Origin: Brucella gallinifaecis
GTDB lineage: Bacteria > Pseudomonadota > Alphaproteobacteria > Rhizobiales > Rhizobiaceae
DNA: 64,000 bases
Direction of reading: 5' to 3'
Assembly: GCF_006476605.1 (NCBI RefSeq)
Contig: NZ_ML636800.1
Location: forward strand, 1 to 64,000
The first letter of the stretch is position 1. The number at the start of each line of letters is the position of its first letter. A program made the translations under genes and the position numbers. The notes under the pieces are model-generated. The model was not told the DNA's origin. It saw only the letters and a list, made by a program, of their open reading frames with translations, and made no database searches. Below, piece after piece: positions 27,013 through 37,073 of this stretch.

Positions 27013-28004
27013 CAATGAAAATCGGTTGGATCGGTTGCGGTATCCATGCAACCCAAATGTTGCTGCCTCAGCTCGTGCGCCATGACATCGAACTTGTCGC
27101 GCTGTGTGATATAGACGGCAAGCGCCTGAAAGATGCCGGGCGGCAATTCGGAGTGACAAATCTCACCACGGACGCGGAAACATTGTTGAAAACTCCGGGC
27201 ATCGATGCCGTTGGCATGGCTGTCGGGCCTGATCAACATCTTGCTTATGGCAAGGCGGCGCTAGCGCGTGGCCTGCCTGTTTTCATGGAAAAGCCGCCAT
27301 CAGGCTCTGCTGCCGGTGCCCGCGAACTTCTGGATGCTTCAGAGAAAGCCAAGAAACCGCTGCTTGTCGGCTTCATGAAACGTTATTCTATTGGAAATCG
27401 TATAGCCGCGAATATTGTGAAGTCAGGTGAGTTCGGCGAAGTGCTTGGCCTGACCGGCTATTATATGACAGCGCCCGGCTATTTTGCGGGTAATGTCGAC
27501 TATACGGGCTTCTTTCTCCATCACTGCGTCCATTATATGGACCTTGTCTCATTTCTTGTTTCGCCAGTTCGCTCTATCTCAGCACGCAAGGTAGAGAAAA
27601 CGCCGGGCCATCTGCTTTTTCATGCCGCTTTCGAGTTTGAATCCGGCGCTCTTGGCAATATCGCAATGGGCACGATTCAATCGCGTGGTACTCCGGTGGA
27701 ACGGATCGAGTTGATGGGCGATCATCAGCGTATCGAAGTTGAGGATGTGATCGAGATTCGGTGGCATCGCAACCCACCCTTCAAGATTGATGATCTGGGA
27801 GCCACGCTGAATGAAAAATCTGACACGCTGACCTGGAAACCGAACTTTACGGCAGCCGCGAACGAGGATCCCAAGGGATATCATTCGCTTTTGGCCGATG
27901 TTGTGCCTGCGCTTGCGGGAGCTTCCACACCGGCTCCTACAATTGTTGATGGGTTGGTTGCCATGGAAAGACTAGAGAGCTTACGTCGAGAATTAGAACT
28001 GTAA
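27009..28004 (+). CDS. Gfo/Idh/MocA-family NAD(P)-dependent oxidoreductase
   Basis: A 331-residue dehydrogenase. The N-terminal Rossmann motif is GWIGCGIHATQMLLP and the family signature is MEKPPSG (the EKP lysine). The C-terminal substrate domain follows, with HHCVHYMD likely contributing a catalytic His. Such enzymes oxidise a secondary alcohol of sugars, inositols or sugar acids. Together with the epimerase it would reshape the substrate before dehydration. Last gene before a strong terminator. Confidence 0.9.
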   Translation: MTMKIGWIGCGIHATQMLLPQLVRHDIELVALCDIDGKRLKDAGRQFGVTNLTTDAETLLKTPGIDAVGMAVGPDQHLAYGKAALARGLPVFMEKPPSGSAAGARELLDASEKAKKPLLVGFMKRYSIGNRIAANIVKSGEFGEVLGLTGYYMTAPGYFAGNVDYTGFFLHHCVHYMDLVSFLVSPVRSISARKVEKTPGHLLFHAAFEFESGALGNIAMGTIQSRGTPVERIELMGDHQRIEVEDVIEIRWHRNPPFKIDDLGATLNEKSDTLTWKPNFTAAANEDPKGYHSLLADVVPALAGASTPAPTIVDGLVAMERLESLRRELEL

Positions 28005-28050
28005 GTTCGCGAAATGCTTTAAAGTCTCACAATCAGCATTGAAGATGTAA

Positions 28051-28086
28051 ACATTCCCGCAGTGATCCGGCGGGAGTGTTTTTTTG
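28051..28086 (+). terminator. rho-independent terminator
   Basis: ACATTCCCGC and GCGGGAGTGT form a 10-bp stem (one G-T pair) followed by seven or more T. It ends the operon 47 bases after the oxidoreductase stop. Confidence 0.9.
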
Positions 28087-28404
28087 TTTACTGAAGCAAT
28101 TCTATGATCGATTGGAGATTCTTGTTTTTTCAAAATTTTTAATCATCTGGATTTTAGTTCAGTTTAGAATAATTTATACGTTCACTACGCTGATAATATT
28201 GGATATTTGGCCTTGCTTGGCTCAAGGATTAAGTTTCCATAGACGGGTTGCGTTTTCGCCACCCACCTAAATCAATTGGCTATACCGGTGCGCGGCTTAG
28301 CAAAAACTCACATATTATATATGCCCACGCGCATTATTCACTTCAAATCATAATCGTTGAAAGATAAATTGTCATGAAGGGCTTTTTATAAAGTAGGACA
28401 ATCT
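28087..28404. other. AT-rich intergenic region upstream of enuR
   Basis: No credible gene. It is markedly AT-rich and must hold the enuR promoter. CATATTATATATG near 28310 is nearly palindromic. AGTAGGAC just before the ATG at 28405 serves as ribosome site. Confidence 0.5.
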
Positions 28405-29829
28405 ATGTCTTGTACTGATTTTGTGAATCTGGACATGTGGCAGCCTGTGCTGGAAATGCGCAAGGGGTCAACCAAACACCGGCTTCTGACAGAAAAAATT
28501 GTTGAAGATATTGATCTGGGTGTCCTCAAGCCCGAAACACGTATGCCAACGCATCGTGATCTGGCACATAAACTTGGCTTATCCGTTCAGACAGTGAGTA
28601 TCAGCTATAAAGAGGCCGAGCGACGCGGCTATCTGCGCGGGGAGGTCGGACGCGGTACTTTTGTATGCAATCGTGTCACCGAGCGTGCTGATCGTTTTAT
28701 GCTTGACCGGGACCCGAATGGGGCTGCCGATCTTTCCATCATTCGTGCAGTTTATATGGGTGCGCATGAGCGCGCCTCGCGAAAACTGTTTGAAGAGATG
28801 AGCCAGTCGGACAATGCAGGTTTCATGCGGCCTTGTCGTCCGATAGCGGGGCTGGACCATCACCGCAAGGTGGCAAGTGATTGGCTGCGCGGCTTGTCAG
28901 TGGATGTGGATCCAAACCGTATCATCATAACAAATGGCGCTGCGCATGGGCTATTCCTCGCCGTTGCGGCGGTGGTCCAGCCCGGTGAGGTTGTACTCAC
29001 TGAAAGCCTGACGGATCATGGTATTATCGGCTTGGCCAATGTGCTTGGCTATACTTTACGTGGGTTGCCAACGGATCGCGAAGGCATATTGCCGGAAGCT
29101 TTTGAAACGGCATGCAAGGCCGGAGATGTAAAAGCTCTTGTGCTTATCCCGACGCTTGGAAATCCGACCAGTCATCTGATGGGGGCTGAAAGACGCATAG
29201 CTGTTGCCGATATTGCGCGACGATATGGTATTTTTGTCATTGAGGATGAGGTTTATAAGCCGATTCTTGAAGAATCCTTGCCATCAATGCCGGAATTGCT
29301 GCCTGAACTGGGCTTTTTCGTTACCAGTTTCACCAAAACTGTTATGACCGGCTTGCGGACTGGCTATCTTGTTGTTCCTGCGCATTATTCTATTCGTGTG
29401 ACTTCCATTCTGCGGGTGACAAGCTGGAGTGGCGTCAATGTCGTTGCAGAAATGGCCAGCCGCTGGGTCGAGGATGGCACCGCATCGCAATTGCTAGATA
29501 TTCAACGCAATGAATTGCGTCTGAGACAGGCATTGGTCAGCGATATTCTCGGGAACCATGTTGTCGGAAGTAACCCGCTATCTCTTTGTGCCTGGCTGCA
29601 AATTCCAGGTAACTGGTCAGAGGATGGGCTGGTGCGGGCACTGGCCAATAAAGGTGTTGCGGTGACGCCTTCAGAACCTTTTGTTACCGGCGGAGATCGT
29701 GGCAATGGAGGTATCCGCATCTGTCTGGGCGGAAGATTATCACGTTCCTCCTTGCAGGCTGCTTTGGAGACAATTCGCGAAACATTCGCGCAATTGCCCC
29801 CGGTCTATGATGCGGGTTCTATTGCGTGA
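28405..29829 (+). CDS. enuR: MocR/GntR-type regulator of ectoine catabolism
   Basis: A 474-residue regulator. The N-terminal GntR winged helix (about residues 20-85, MPTHRDLAHKLGLSVQTVSISYKE) joins a type-I aminotransferase-like domain. The PLP-binding Lys is Lys311 in SFTKTVMTGLRTGY, matching EnuR of ectoine-degrading bacteria. EnuR represses ectoine genes and is released when its PLP binds an intermediate of the pathway (known of the family). It faces the convergent ehu operon, and its 3' end is six bases from ehuA. Confidence 0.88.
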   Translation: MSCTDFVNLDMWQPVLEMRKGSTKHRLLTEKIVEDIDLGVLKPETRMPTHRDLAHKLGLSVQTVSISYKEAERRGYLRGEVGRGTFVCNRVTERADRFMLDRDPNGAADLSIIRAVYMGAHERASRKLFEEMSQSDNAGFMRPCRPIAGLDHHRKVASDWLRGLSVDVDPNRIIITNGAAHGLFLAVAAVVQPGEVVLTESLTDHGIIGLANVLGYTLRGLPTDREGILPEAFETACKAGDVKALVLIPTLGNPTSHLMGAERRIAVADIARRYGIFVIEDEVYKPILEESLPSMPELLPELGFFVTSFTKTVMTGLRTGYLVVPAHYSIRVTSILRVTSWSGVNVVAEMASRWVEDGTASQLLDIQRNELRLRQALVSDILGNHVVGSNPLSLCAWLQIPGNWSEDGLVRALANKGVAVTPSEPFVTGGDRGNGGIRICLGGRLSRSSLQAALETIRETFAQLPPVYDAGSIA

Positions 29830-29834
29830 TCGGG

Positions 29835-30599
29835 CTATAGCACGGACTGCAAGAACTCTTTCGTGCGCTCTTCTGTTGGTGATTGGAAAATCTGGTCCGG
29901 CGTTCCTTGCTCGCAGATACGTCCTTTGTCAAAGAAGCAAACGCGGTCGGAGACTTCGCGTGCAAAGCGCATTTCATGGGTAACAAGAAGCATTGTCAGA
30001 TCGTGTTCCTGTGCGAGCGAGCGAATGACGGATAATACTTCGCCAACAAGTTGCGGATCAAGTGCGGAAGTCGGTTCGTCGAAAAGCAGGACACGCGGGC
30101 GCATTGCCAGCGAACGTGCAATTGCGACACGCTGTTGCTGACCGCCAGAAAGCTGTGACGGATAATGATCCTTCTTGTCGGTGAGGCCGACAAGCGATAA
30201 AAGGTCGATTGCACGCGCTTCTGCCTCAGGGCGTTTCATCCCCAGAACATGAACAGGAGCTTCAATAATATTACGCAAAACTGACATATGCGGGAAGAGA
30301 TTGAAGCTCTGGAAGACCATTCCGACATGTGATCTGATCTTGCGCAAATGCGCTTCGCTGGCTTGAAACCGTCCTTTGGCATTTGGTTCATGATAGGACA
30401 TACCGGCAAGCTCCAGGCTTCCTTCCTGAAACGGTTCCAGAGTCATCAGGATTCGCAGAACAGTTGATTTCCCTGAGCCGGATGGACCGATTAGCGTGAC
30501 TTTCTCGCCGGTATTGACCGAGAAATTGAAGCGATCAAGCACTGTCAGTGCACCAAAGCGCTTTGTTACATCCTGAAAGCGGATAATTTCCTGGGTCAT
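29835..30599 (-). CDS. ehuA: ectoine/hydroxyectoine ABC transporter ATP-binding protein
   Basis: A 254-residue polar-amino-acid-type ATPase. It has Walker [11 protein letters not shown]-loop [10 protein letters not shown], signature [15 protein letters not shown], Walker [13 protein letters not shown] and switch THEM. Last gene of the ehuB-ehuC-ehuD-ehuA order, overlapping ehuD by four bases. The assignment to ectoine rests on context and on the binding protein. Confidence 0.87.
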   Translation of the reverse strand: MTQEIIRFQDVTKRFGALTVLDRFNFSVNTGEKVTLIGPSGSGKSTVLRILMTLEPFQEGSLELAGMSYHEPNAKGRFQASEAHLRKIRSHVGMVFQSFNLFPHMSVLRNIIEAPVHVLGMKRPEAEARAIDLLSLVGLTDKKDHYPSQLSGGQQQRVAIARSLAMRPRVLLFDEPTSALDPQLVGEVLSVIRSLAQEHDLTMLLVTHEMRFAREVSDRVCFFDKGRICEQGTPDQIFQSPTEERTKEFLQSVL

Positions 30600-31288
30600 T
30601 TGAGAGCAATCCCGTTTTTTGGAAGTGTGCGTTCGAGCAGGCGTATGAGTGCCGAGCAGATGAGCGTCAGTACAAGGAAAATCAAACCGACCATCGAAAG
30701 AGGCACCAGATATTCAAATGTCCGGTCGCCGATCAGGTTTGCGAGGTTGAGCATGTCTACGATACTCACCACAGACAAAACCGGTGTTTCCTTCAGCATG
30801 GAGACAAGATAGTTGCCCATGGCCGGTATGATGCGTGGCACGGCTTGCGGGATAACAATATCAAGATAGGTGCGCCAGGATGTGAGGTTCAGCGCACGCG
30901 CTGCTTCCCATTGACCGCGTGAAATGGCTTCGATGCCGCCGCGATAAACCTCGGACGTGTAAGCGGAATATTGCAGGCCAAGTGCCAGAGCTCCTGTCAG
31001 GAATGCCGGCAGTACAATTCCGTAAACGGGCAATACATAATAAAGGAAGAACAGTTGCACCAGCAAAGGTGTATCACGCAGAAATTCCACGACCACTACT
31101 GTTGGCCAGGAGATGATTTTGTAAGGACTGCGGCGCAGAAGTGCGAAGATAAGGCCAAGAACCAGAGCGATAGCGAAGCCTGTTGCCGCAGCTTTGAGTG
31201 TTACTGTCAGGCCGATTGCCAGAATTGGCAGAATAGAAATTGCAAAGGAAAGCGTTGACGAAGTGTCCCAGGCATAACCGTAAATCAT
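30596..31288 (-). CDS. ehuD: ectoine ABC transporter permease
   Basis: A 230-residue inner-membrane permease of the HisM/GlnP type with about five hydrophobic segments. The permease signature is in [34 protein letters not shown]. It forms the heteromeric channel with the adjacent permease and overlaps both neighbours by four bases. Which of the two permeases is EhuC and which EhuD is by order only. Confidence 0.83.
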   Translation of the reverse strand: MIYGYAWDTSSTLSFAISILPILAIGLTVTLKAAATGFAIALVLGLIFALLRRSPYKIISWPTVVVVEFLRDTPLLVQLFFLYYVLPVYGIVLPAFLTGALALGLQYSAYTSEVYRGGIEAISRGQWEAARALNLTSWRTYLDIVIPQAVPRIIPAMGNYLVSMLKETPVLSVVSIVDMLNLANLIGDRTFEYLVPLSMVGLIFLVLTLICSALIRLLERTLPKNGIALK

Positions 31289-31944
31289 GCGAAGCCTCCC
31301 GCCATTGTTTTGCGACGAAGACGGCGTTCGAGCCAGCGAATGGCTGTTGCCAGCACCAGCGCCATAGCGAAGTAGCCAAGCAGCGTGAGTGAGTAGATCG
31401 TTACATTGTCATGGGTCAGATTGCGCAAACGCTGAGCCTGGAATGTCAGGTCACTGATTGCGATCAATGAAGCAAGAGCCGTATCTTTTAGATTATGTAT
31501 GGCAAGATTGCCAAAGGCTGGCATCATTTCGACGATAGCCTGTGGCAAAACGATATGAAACAGGGTGTGTGTCTTGCTGAAATTGAGTGCTCTCGCGGCT
31601 TCATACTGGGCCTCAGGTACGGCTTGCAGGGCACCGCGCACGACTTCTGCACCATAAGCGCCGATATTGAGGCCAAGCCCCATAATGCCGGTTGTAACCG
31701 GATCAAAGGAAATGCCGACCAAAGGCAAGGCATAATAAAGCCAGAACAATTGAACGAGCAGGGAGGTTCCGCGAAATATCTCGATATAAACGACTGCAAT
31801 TTTCGAGAGGATCGGTCCGCCGGCATATCGGGCCATGCCTGCGGTGAATGCCAGTATTGTACCAATCGCCATCGAACTGAGAGCAAGAATAACCGTGACT
31901 TGAGCCCCTTTGAAAAGGGCGGGAAGATATTCCGTCCAGTGCAT
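31285..31944 (-). CDS. ehuC: ectoine ABC transporter permease
   Basis: A 219-residue permease of the polar amino acid family with the signature EVVRGALQAVPEAQYEAARALNFSKTHTLFHIVLPQA and about five membrane segments. It is the first permease after the binding-protein gene, separated by 74 bases that contain a hairpin. It overlaps the next permease by four bases. Confidence 0.83.
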   Translation of the reverse strand: MHWTEYLPALFKGAQVTVILALSSMAIGTILAFTAGMARYAGGPILSKIAVVYIEIFRGTSLLVQLFWLYYALPLVGISFDPVTTGIMGLGLNIGAYGAEVVRGALQAVPEAQYEAARALNFSKTHTLFHIVLPQAIVEMMPAFGNLAIHNLKDTALASLIAISDLTFQAQRLRNLTHDNVTIYSLTLLGYFAMALVLATAIRWLERRLRRKTMAGGFA

Positions 31945-31976
31945 ATGGTCCTCTCCCGTGTAAAATGCGAAAAACT

Positions 31977-32002
31977 CTGTCAGGCCATTTCAGGCCCGAC
32001 AG
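31977..32002 (-). other. intercistronic hairpin between ehuB and ehuC
   Basis: On the minus strand CTGTC-G-GGCC...GGCC-T-GACAG forms a nine-pair stem just after the ehuB stop, with no T-run. Such structures behind binding-protein genes commonly protect the upstream mRNA, giving more binding protein than permease. Confidence 0.5.
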
Positions 32003-32018
32003 AAAGCAGAAAATTCTA

Positions 32019-32879
32019 TTATGTGCCGCACAGAGCGGCAGTATCAACTGCACGTGCAGCCTCTACGCTTTCTTCGCTCAGACCGTAGCTGGTCAGAATT
32101 TGCTTGTACTCATCGGTTTTCTTGAACTCTATCAATGCGTTGTTGAAAGCCTCATAGAAATCCTTGTCTTCCGGGCGGAAGCTGAATGCTCCGAAGCTGC
32201 GCGCAGCTTTGCCATCTACAACCGGATCGGCAAATGGATGTGCCTGTTCCAGTTGAGGTGAGTTTTCAACAAGGTTGGCGACTGTCAGCTCGGTTGCCGC
32301 ATAAGCATCGGCCCGACCCGCCTGTACGGTCGACGGGGCGTCGGCATTGCCCTGAATCATGACAATTTGTGAGTCATCAATGCCCATTCCATGCAGGAAG
32401 TCGATTTGATCCGCGCCGGAGACAATCGCGACTTTCAGCGATGGATCTTTCTTGATGTCTTCATAGGAATGGATTTTCTTCGGGTTGCCTTTCGGCACCA
32501 GAAGACCTTCACCATAGCTGGAATTGGCGACTGTAAACTGAACCTGTTTGCAGCGATCCGGCAGAATGTTTTGCTCGGCTGCAACAAATTCAAAGCGCTT
32601 GGCCTTCAGGCCGGGAATGAGTGAACCGAATGGTGTAACCGTCCAGTCGATTTCATCGATCCCGAGTTTTTTGAAAATGGCTGCGGCAACATCCGGGCCG
32701 ATGCCTTTTGCAGCGCCGCTGGCGTCCATATATCCGTAAGGCACTTCGTTCGCGGTGGCTCCACGCACAAAGCCGGCGCTTTTCAGATTATCAACCGTTA
32801 CCGCCTGTGACGGGATGGTAAGGGCTATGAATGCTGCTGCCGAGAGCAGGGCGGAGATTGTATGAAATTTCATGCGCAT
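32019..32879 (-). CDS. ehuB: ectoine/hydroxyectoine-binding periplasmic protein
   Basis: A solute-binding protein of about 286 residues with a Sec signal (FHTISALLSAAAFIALT, cleaved near SQA). Family traits include NEVPYGYMDASG, FGSLIPGLKAKRFEFVAA, SYEDIK and AGRADAYAATELTV, as in EhuB. The ATG at 32879 is preferred because AGAGGAG lies eight bases upstream; a GTG at 32888 is too close to it. First gene of the transporter block, downstream of doeB in the same direction. Confidence 0.85.
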   Translation of the reverse strand: MRMKFHTISALLSAAAFIALTIPSQAVTVDNLKSAGFVRGATANEVPYGYMDASGAAKGIGPDVAAAIFKKLGIDEIDWTVTPFGSLIPGLKAKRFEFVAAEQNILPDRCKQVQFTVANSSYGEGLLVPKGNPKKIHSYEDIKKDPSLKVAIVSGADQIDFLHGMGIDDSQIVMIQGNADAPSTVQAGRADAYAATELTVANLVENSPQLEQAHPFADPVVDGKAARSFGAFSFRPEDKDFYEAFNNALIEFKKTDEYKQILTSYGLSEESVEAARAVDTAALCGT

Positions 32880-32950
32880 CTTGTTCACTCCTCTTTATGA
32901 ATGCCGGTTGTCAGTTCGTCCGGTTTGTCAATTTATTGATATTTATCGGA

Positions 32951-33982
32951 TTATCCCGGGATCGGCTCCTCGCTATGGGTTGCAATAACTGAAAGGCAGT
33001 CACCCATTTTGATCAGCCCCGGAAAATGACGTGCTGCCAGAATGCCATCAAGGGCTGCACGATATTCCTGCGGTGCGCTTCCGGTACGTGCAACCTGATG
33101 AATGCGGGCGATGAGATCTCCTTTGCGAAGCGGAGCGCCCAAATCAACCAGAGGTTCCAGCAGCCCATCGGTATCAGCAAAACCGAAGCATTCTTGCGAT
33201 GGCATATCCAGCCAGCGCGTTGATGATGCTTCAACTCTGCCTTCCAATATTCCGGCATGAACCAGAATATTGCGAATACCGCGTTTGGCAATTGCAGCCG
33301 TTTGAGCAGAAATCGTACCACCGCCGGAAAGTTCGGTTGTAACAAATACCTTACCGGCTTCTTCAGCAGTGGTGTCATACATGCCAACAGTATCGATCTC
33401 GATCATCCGCATGGAGAACGGGGCCGAAAATGCTTTAACAGCCGCAAAACAACGGGCTTCCTGTGCCGTATCAGGCAGGGCGTGCGCCGCTGCATAGGGC
33501 AGGAAATCCAATGTGCGGCCGCCTGAATGAAAATCCAGTACGATGTCGGCTGTCGGCAGCAGATAGCGGGTAAAATAATCCGCGATTTTTTCCGTGACCG
33601 AACCATCCGGTCGTCCCGGGAAACTGCGATTGAGATTGCCTTTGTCAATCGGTGATGTCCGCGTTCCTGCCAGAAAAGCGGGAAAGTTCATTGCAGGTAC
33701 AATAATGACGCGGCCATTGATCTCTTCGGGCTTGAGATTGGCTGCAAGATCATAAAGCGCCACTGGCCCTTCATATTCATCGCCGTGATTGCCGCCTGTT
33801 AAAAGTGCCGTGGGGCCGTCGCCATTGCGGATGACGCAAATTGGCAGCATTAACGATCCCCATGCGGAATCGTCGCGTGACCATGGCAGTCGTAAATGGC
33901 CATGCTGGACACCATCGCGATTAAGATCGACGGTTGGTGTGATGGGCGATGGACGGGCAGGTGGTGAGGCGTGCATCATCAT
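32951..33982 (-). CDS. doeB: N-acetyl-L-2,4-diaminobutyrate deacetylase
   Basis: A zinc-dependent deacylase of the succinylglutamate desuccinylase/aspartoacylase (M14) family, 343 residues. It removes acetate from N-alpha-acetyl-diaminobutyrate, the second step of ectoine breakdown. The zinc site is visible in TGGNHGDEYEGP (His, Glu) and VLDFHSGG (His). NRSFPGRPDG is the substrate Arg/Asn loop. Three Met codons open the gene at 33982 behind AAGGACAGC. It lies seven bases after doeA. Confidence 0.9.
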   Translation of the reverse strand: MMMHASPPARPSPITPTVDLNRDGVQHGHLRLPWSRDDSAWGSLMLPICVIRNGDGPTALLTGGNHGDEYEGPVALYDLAANLKPEEINGRVIIVPAMNFPAFLAGTRTSPIDKGNLNRSFPGRPDGSVTEKIADYFTRYLLPTADIVLDFHSGGRTLDFLPYAAAHALPDTAQEARCFAAVKAFSAPFSMRMIEIDTVGMYDTTAEEAGKVFVTTELSGGGTISAQTAAIAKRGIRNILVHAGILEGRVEASSTRWLDMPSQECFGFADTDGLLEPLVDLGAPLRKGDLIARIHQVARTGSAPQEYRAALDGILAARHFPGLIKMGDCLSVIATHSEEPIPG

Positions 33983-33989
33983 GCTGTCC

Positions 33990-35168
33990 TTAATCCTTCA
34001 CCACCAGCTTGCGCGGCACGTTCGAAAGACATTCAACGCCTGTTTCGGTGATGACAATGCTTTCCGTAATTTCGAGACCCATCGTTTCAAGCCATAATCC
34101 GGTCATGAAATGGAACGTCATGCCGGGTTGTAGTGCGGTCCGGTCACCGGGGCGCAGACTCATTGTGCGCTCGCCCCAATCGGGCGGATAAGACAGGCCA
34201 ATCGAGTAGCCGGTACGGTTGTCTTTGATAATCCCGTACTTTTTGAGCACTCCGAAGAAACCATTGGCAATATCCTCGCAGGTATTGCCGGGACGCGCTG
34301 CAGCAAGTCCTGCTTCCATGCCCTCCAGGGTTGCTTTTTCTGCATCAAGAAAAGCCTGTGTCGGCTTGCCGAGAAATACGGTGCGTGACAGCGGGCAATG
34401 ATATCGTTTGTAGCAGCCGGCGATCTCGAAGAATGTACCTTCGCCCGATTTCATCGGTAAATCATTCCAGGTAAGATGTGGTGCCGAAGCATCGGCACCT
34501 GAGGGCAGCAGCGGCACGATTGCCGGATAATCACCACCAAAGCCATCGACACCGCGTGTACCGGCATCATAGATTTCAGCCACCAGATCGCATTTGCGCA
34601 TTCCCGGTTCGATCTTGTCGACGATACGCTGGTGCATGGCTTCTACAATGCGGCCAGCCTTGCGCATATAGCCGATTTCAGTCGGGCTTTTAACCGCGCG
34701 TTGCCAGTTGACGAGGCCTTGGGCATCTTTGAACTTGGCATTTGGCAAATGTTTCTGAAGCGCGTGGTGGGCTGCGGCAGTGTACCAGTAATTATCGAAT
34801 TCGACGGCAATCGTTTTGTTACCCCATCCTTTTTCCTCAAGAATGGAAGCCAGAAGATCCATGGGATGACGTTCAAGCGATTGCACATAATGATCGGGAT
34901 AGCCGATGATGCTGTCATGGCTGATCCAGGCTGTGCGTTTGGCGCCATTGCCATCCTGACCGCGACCATACCATATGGGTTCACCATCCATTGCTAGCAC
35001 AACGCATTGATGAACATAAAACGACCAGCCGTCATAACCTGTAAGCCAGTGCATATTGGAAGGGTCGCTCACGATCACAACGTCAAAGCCTGCTTTTTCC
35101 ATAGCATGTCGGGTCTTGGCAATGCGCTGATCATATTCATCACGCGTGAAATTGAGTTCCACACTCAT
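33990..35168 (-). CDS. doeA: ectoine hydrolase (M24 peptidase fold)
   Basis: Opens the ectoine ring to N-acetyl-diaminobutyrate. It is 392 residues with the pita-bread fold of M24 peptidases: an N-terminal domain (MHWLTGYDGWSFYVHQ) and a C-terminal domain with GDYPAIVPLLPSGADASAPH, GEGTFFEIAGCY, and GLSYPPDWGE. Metal ligands of classical aminopeptidases are not all conserved, as reported for DoeA. Start and eutC stop overlap by four bases. Confidence 0.9.
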   Translation of the reverse strand: MSVELNFTRDEYDQRIAKTRHAMEKAGFDVVIVSDPSNMHWLTGYDGWSFYVHQCVVLAMDGEPIWYGRGQDGNGAKRTAWISHDSIIGYPDHYVQSLERHPMDLLASILEEKGWGNKTIAVEFDNYWYTAAAHHALQKHLPNAKFKDAQGLVNWQRAVKSPTEIGYMRKAGRIVEAMHQRIVDKIEPGMRKCDLVAEIYDAGTRGVDGFGGDYPAIVPLLPSGADASAPHLTWNDLPMKSGEGTFFEIAGCYKRYHCPLSRTVFLGKPTQAFLDAEKATLEGMEAGLAAARPGNTCEDIANGFFGVLKKYGIIKDNRTGYSIGLSYPPDWGERTMSLRPGDRTALQPGMTFHFMTGLWLETMGLEITESIVITETGVECLSNVPRKLVVKD

Positions 35169-36184
35169 CGGCTGGCTCCTGCATTTTTGCTTGAATCAAT
35201 CTTGGCGCCCGCATCACGAAGGATGGCCCGTTGGGTGGCAAGGTGGGCAATGGCCGTATCCTGAACGCCGGTGCCCGTAAGATCGCAAATTGTGATGGCA
35301 TTGGGATCTCGCTGGGCAGTACCTGCTTGCAGAATGGTCTGGCCAAGTTCCGGAAAACCCGCATCTTTCTTGATGACGCCTGCTGCAATGGCGTGGTGCA
35401 GTTCACCCAGCCTGCGGGTCTGGTTCAAACTGTCAGCCACATAGACAATCTGGCGTTTGAAAATCGCGGGTTCCAGCTCATTTTTATGTTCTGCGTCGGA
35501 ACCCATTGCGGTGATATGCTGTCCTGCCTCCAGCCAGTCGGCTTTGAGGAGCGGCGTTTCAGAAGGTGTTGTTGTGACAATAATATCGGCTCCGCGACAG
35601 GCTTCCTGCGCATCGCTAAGTGCCGTGACCGGGATGCCAAGTTGTTGAGTTAAATCGTGTGCTAGGCCTTGTGCCTTCTGATGATCCCGCGCCCAGATGC
35701 GAGCTTCGGTAATCGGGCGTACCAGTGTCAGCGCCTCTAGTTGCATTCTGGTCTGTAGTCCGGCACCAATAAGCGTCGCTATATGTGCATCAGCATGCGC
35801 CAGATACTTTGCGGCAACTGCGCCTGCGGCAGCCGTGCGCACATCCGTTAGATAGCCATTGTCCAGAAGCAGCGCTTCGACGAGCCCGGTTTTGGCTGAA
35901 AACTGGATCATCAAACCATTAGTGGACGGAAGTCCGATGGACGGATTGTTGAAAAAACCCGGACTTATCTTGATTGCAAAACTGTCAAGGCCCGGAATAT
36001 ACGCGGTTTTAACATCAACTTCGCCGCGTGCGGCTGGAATATCAAGCCGCAGAATAGGCGGCATGCTGACCTTGCCGCCTGCTAGCGCGAGGAACGCATT
36101 TTCGACACAGGCAATGCTTTCAAGGTCCAGTGATATAAGTTCTCGAAGATCGGCTTCGGTCAGGATTCTCATCTTAGTCATCAC
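35165..36184 (-). CDS. eutC: EutC, ornithine cyclodeaminase/mu-crystallin family
   Basis: A 339-residue NAD(P)-binding protein of the ornithine cyclodeaminase/mu-crystallin family (IKISPGFFNNPSIGLPSTNG, LIGAGLQTRMQLEALTLVRP, GSDAEHKNELEP). In ectoine clusters EutA, EutB and EutC are proposed to turn 5-hydroxyectoine into ectoine. It overlaps eutB and doeA by four bases each. It looks intact, but its partners here are damaged or absent. Confidence 0.85.
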   Translation of the reverse strand: MMTKMRILTEADLRELISLDLESIACVENAFLALAGGKVSMPPILRLDIPAARGEVDVKTAYIPGLDSFAIKISPGFFNNPSIGLPSTNGLMIQFSAKTGLVEALLLDNGYLTDVRTAAAGAVAAKYLAHADAHIATLIGAGLQTRMQLEALTLVRPITEARIWARDHQKAQGLAHDLTQQLGIPVTALSDAQEACRGADIIVTTTPSETPLLKADWLEAGQHITAMGSDAEHKNELEPAIFKRQIVYVADSLNQTRRLGELHHAIAAGVIKKDAGFPELGQTILQAGTAQRDPNAITICDLTGTGVQDTAIAHLATQRAILRDAGAKIDSSKNAGASR

Positions 36185-36915
36185 CCCGCCCTCCGATATT
36201 GGTTCTCGACAATTGCGCGATGCTGTTCGGGATCAATATTGCCGCCCGATAAAACAATTGCTGTGGGGCCGGAAGGGCGGATTTTCTTGCTCAGAATTGC
36301 GCCAATTCCAACCGCTGCTGCGCCCTCAATTGTTTGGTTTTCGAGCAGGGCCGCATGTTTTATGCCATCAGCGATTTCATTTTCATCCAGCAGAATGACG
36401 TCATCCAGCAGCGCTTTGCAGATTGCAAAGGTCCAACGATTGCCAAGCCCTATGCCGCCGCCAAGAGAATCCGCCAGCGTGTCCAGTTCTTCAACATCGA
36501 CAGGTTTGCCCATTTTAAGGCTTGCATCCATAGCGGCGCCGCGCTGCATGGAAATGCCGATAATGCGCGTTTGCGGGCGTTTCGCCTTGACCGCAATAGC
36601 TATGCCAGCTGCAAGCCCTCCGCCCGAAAGAGGAATAAGGACAGTTGCAACTTCTGGAAGATCATCAATAATTTCAAGTCCAATGGTTCCCTGACCGGCG
36701 ATTACACGCGGATCATCAAAAGGCGAAACGGCTTTCATGCCTTTCTTCGCGACAAGACGTTCAACTTCGTTCATGGCCTCGTCCTGAGACTTGCCCACAA
36801 TGCGTATATCTGCACCGAGTTCGCGGATCGCTTCGACTTTGTTGCGCGGCACAATAAAGCACCATTTACGACTGCAAGCCGTATTCTCGTTCCCCATATG
36901 CTTGATTTTTATCAT
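36181..36915 (-). pseudogene. eutB: EutB, threonine dehydratase-like, 5' truncated
   Basis: Threonine/serine dehydratase fold. Sequence from VPRNKVEAIRELG onward matches the family to the normal C-terminus, including the phosphate-binding glycine loop (IPLSGGGLAAG) and SGGNIDP. About 80-90 N-terminal residues are absent, including the PLP lysine. The first 18 or so codons (MIKIKHMGNENTACSRKW) look unrelated. The upstream gap to doeX shows no lost part in any frame. It cannot form the usual PLP enzyme. The remaining eutC and doe genes are translated after it. Confidence 0.82.
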
Positions 36916-37073
36916 TATGACTATGTGTGAAAGACCAAATAGATCATGTCAATAATTATATTGGATCATTACAATTATCATATGTCGCGACTTTTTAGGC
37001 GCTGGTCTTGAAAGGGAGGCAGGAGCATGCCAATGAGAATATGGTAACTGCTTAATCATTCTGGAACGCTATC

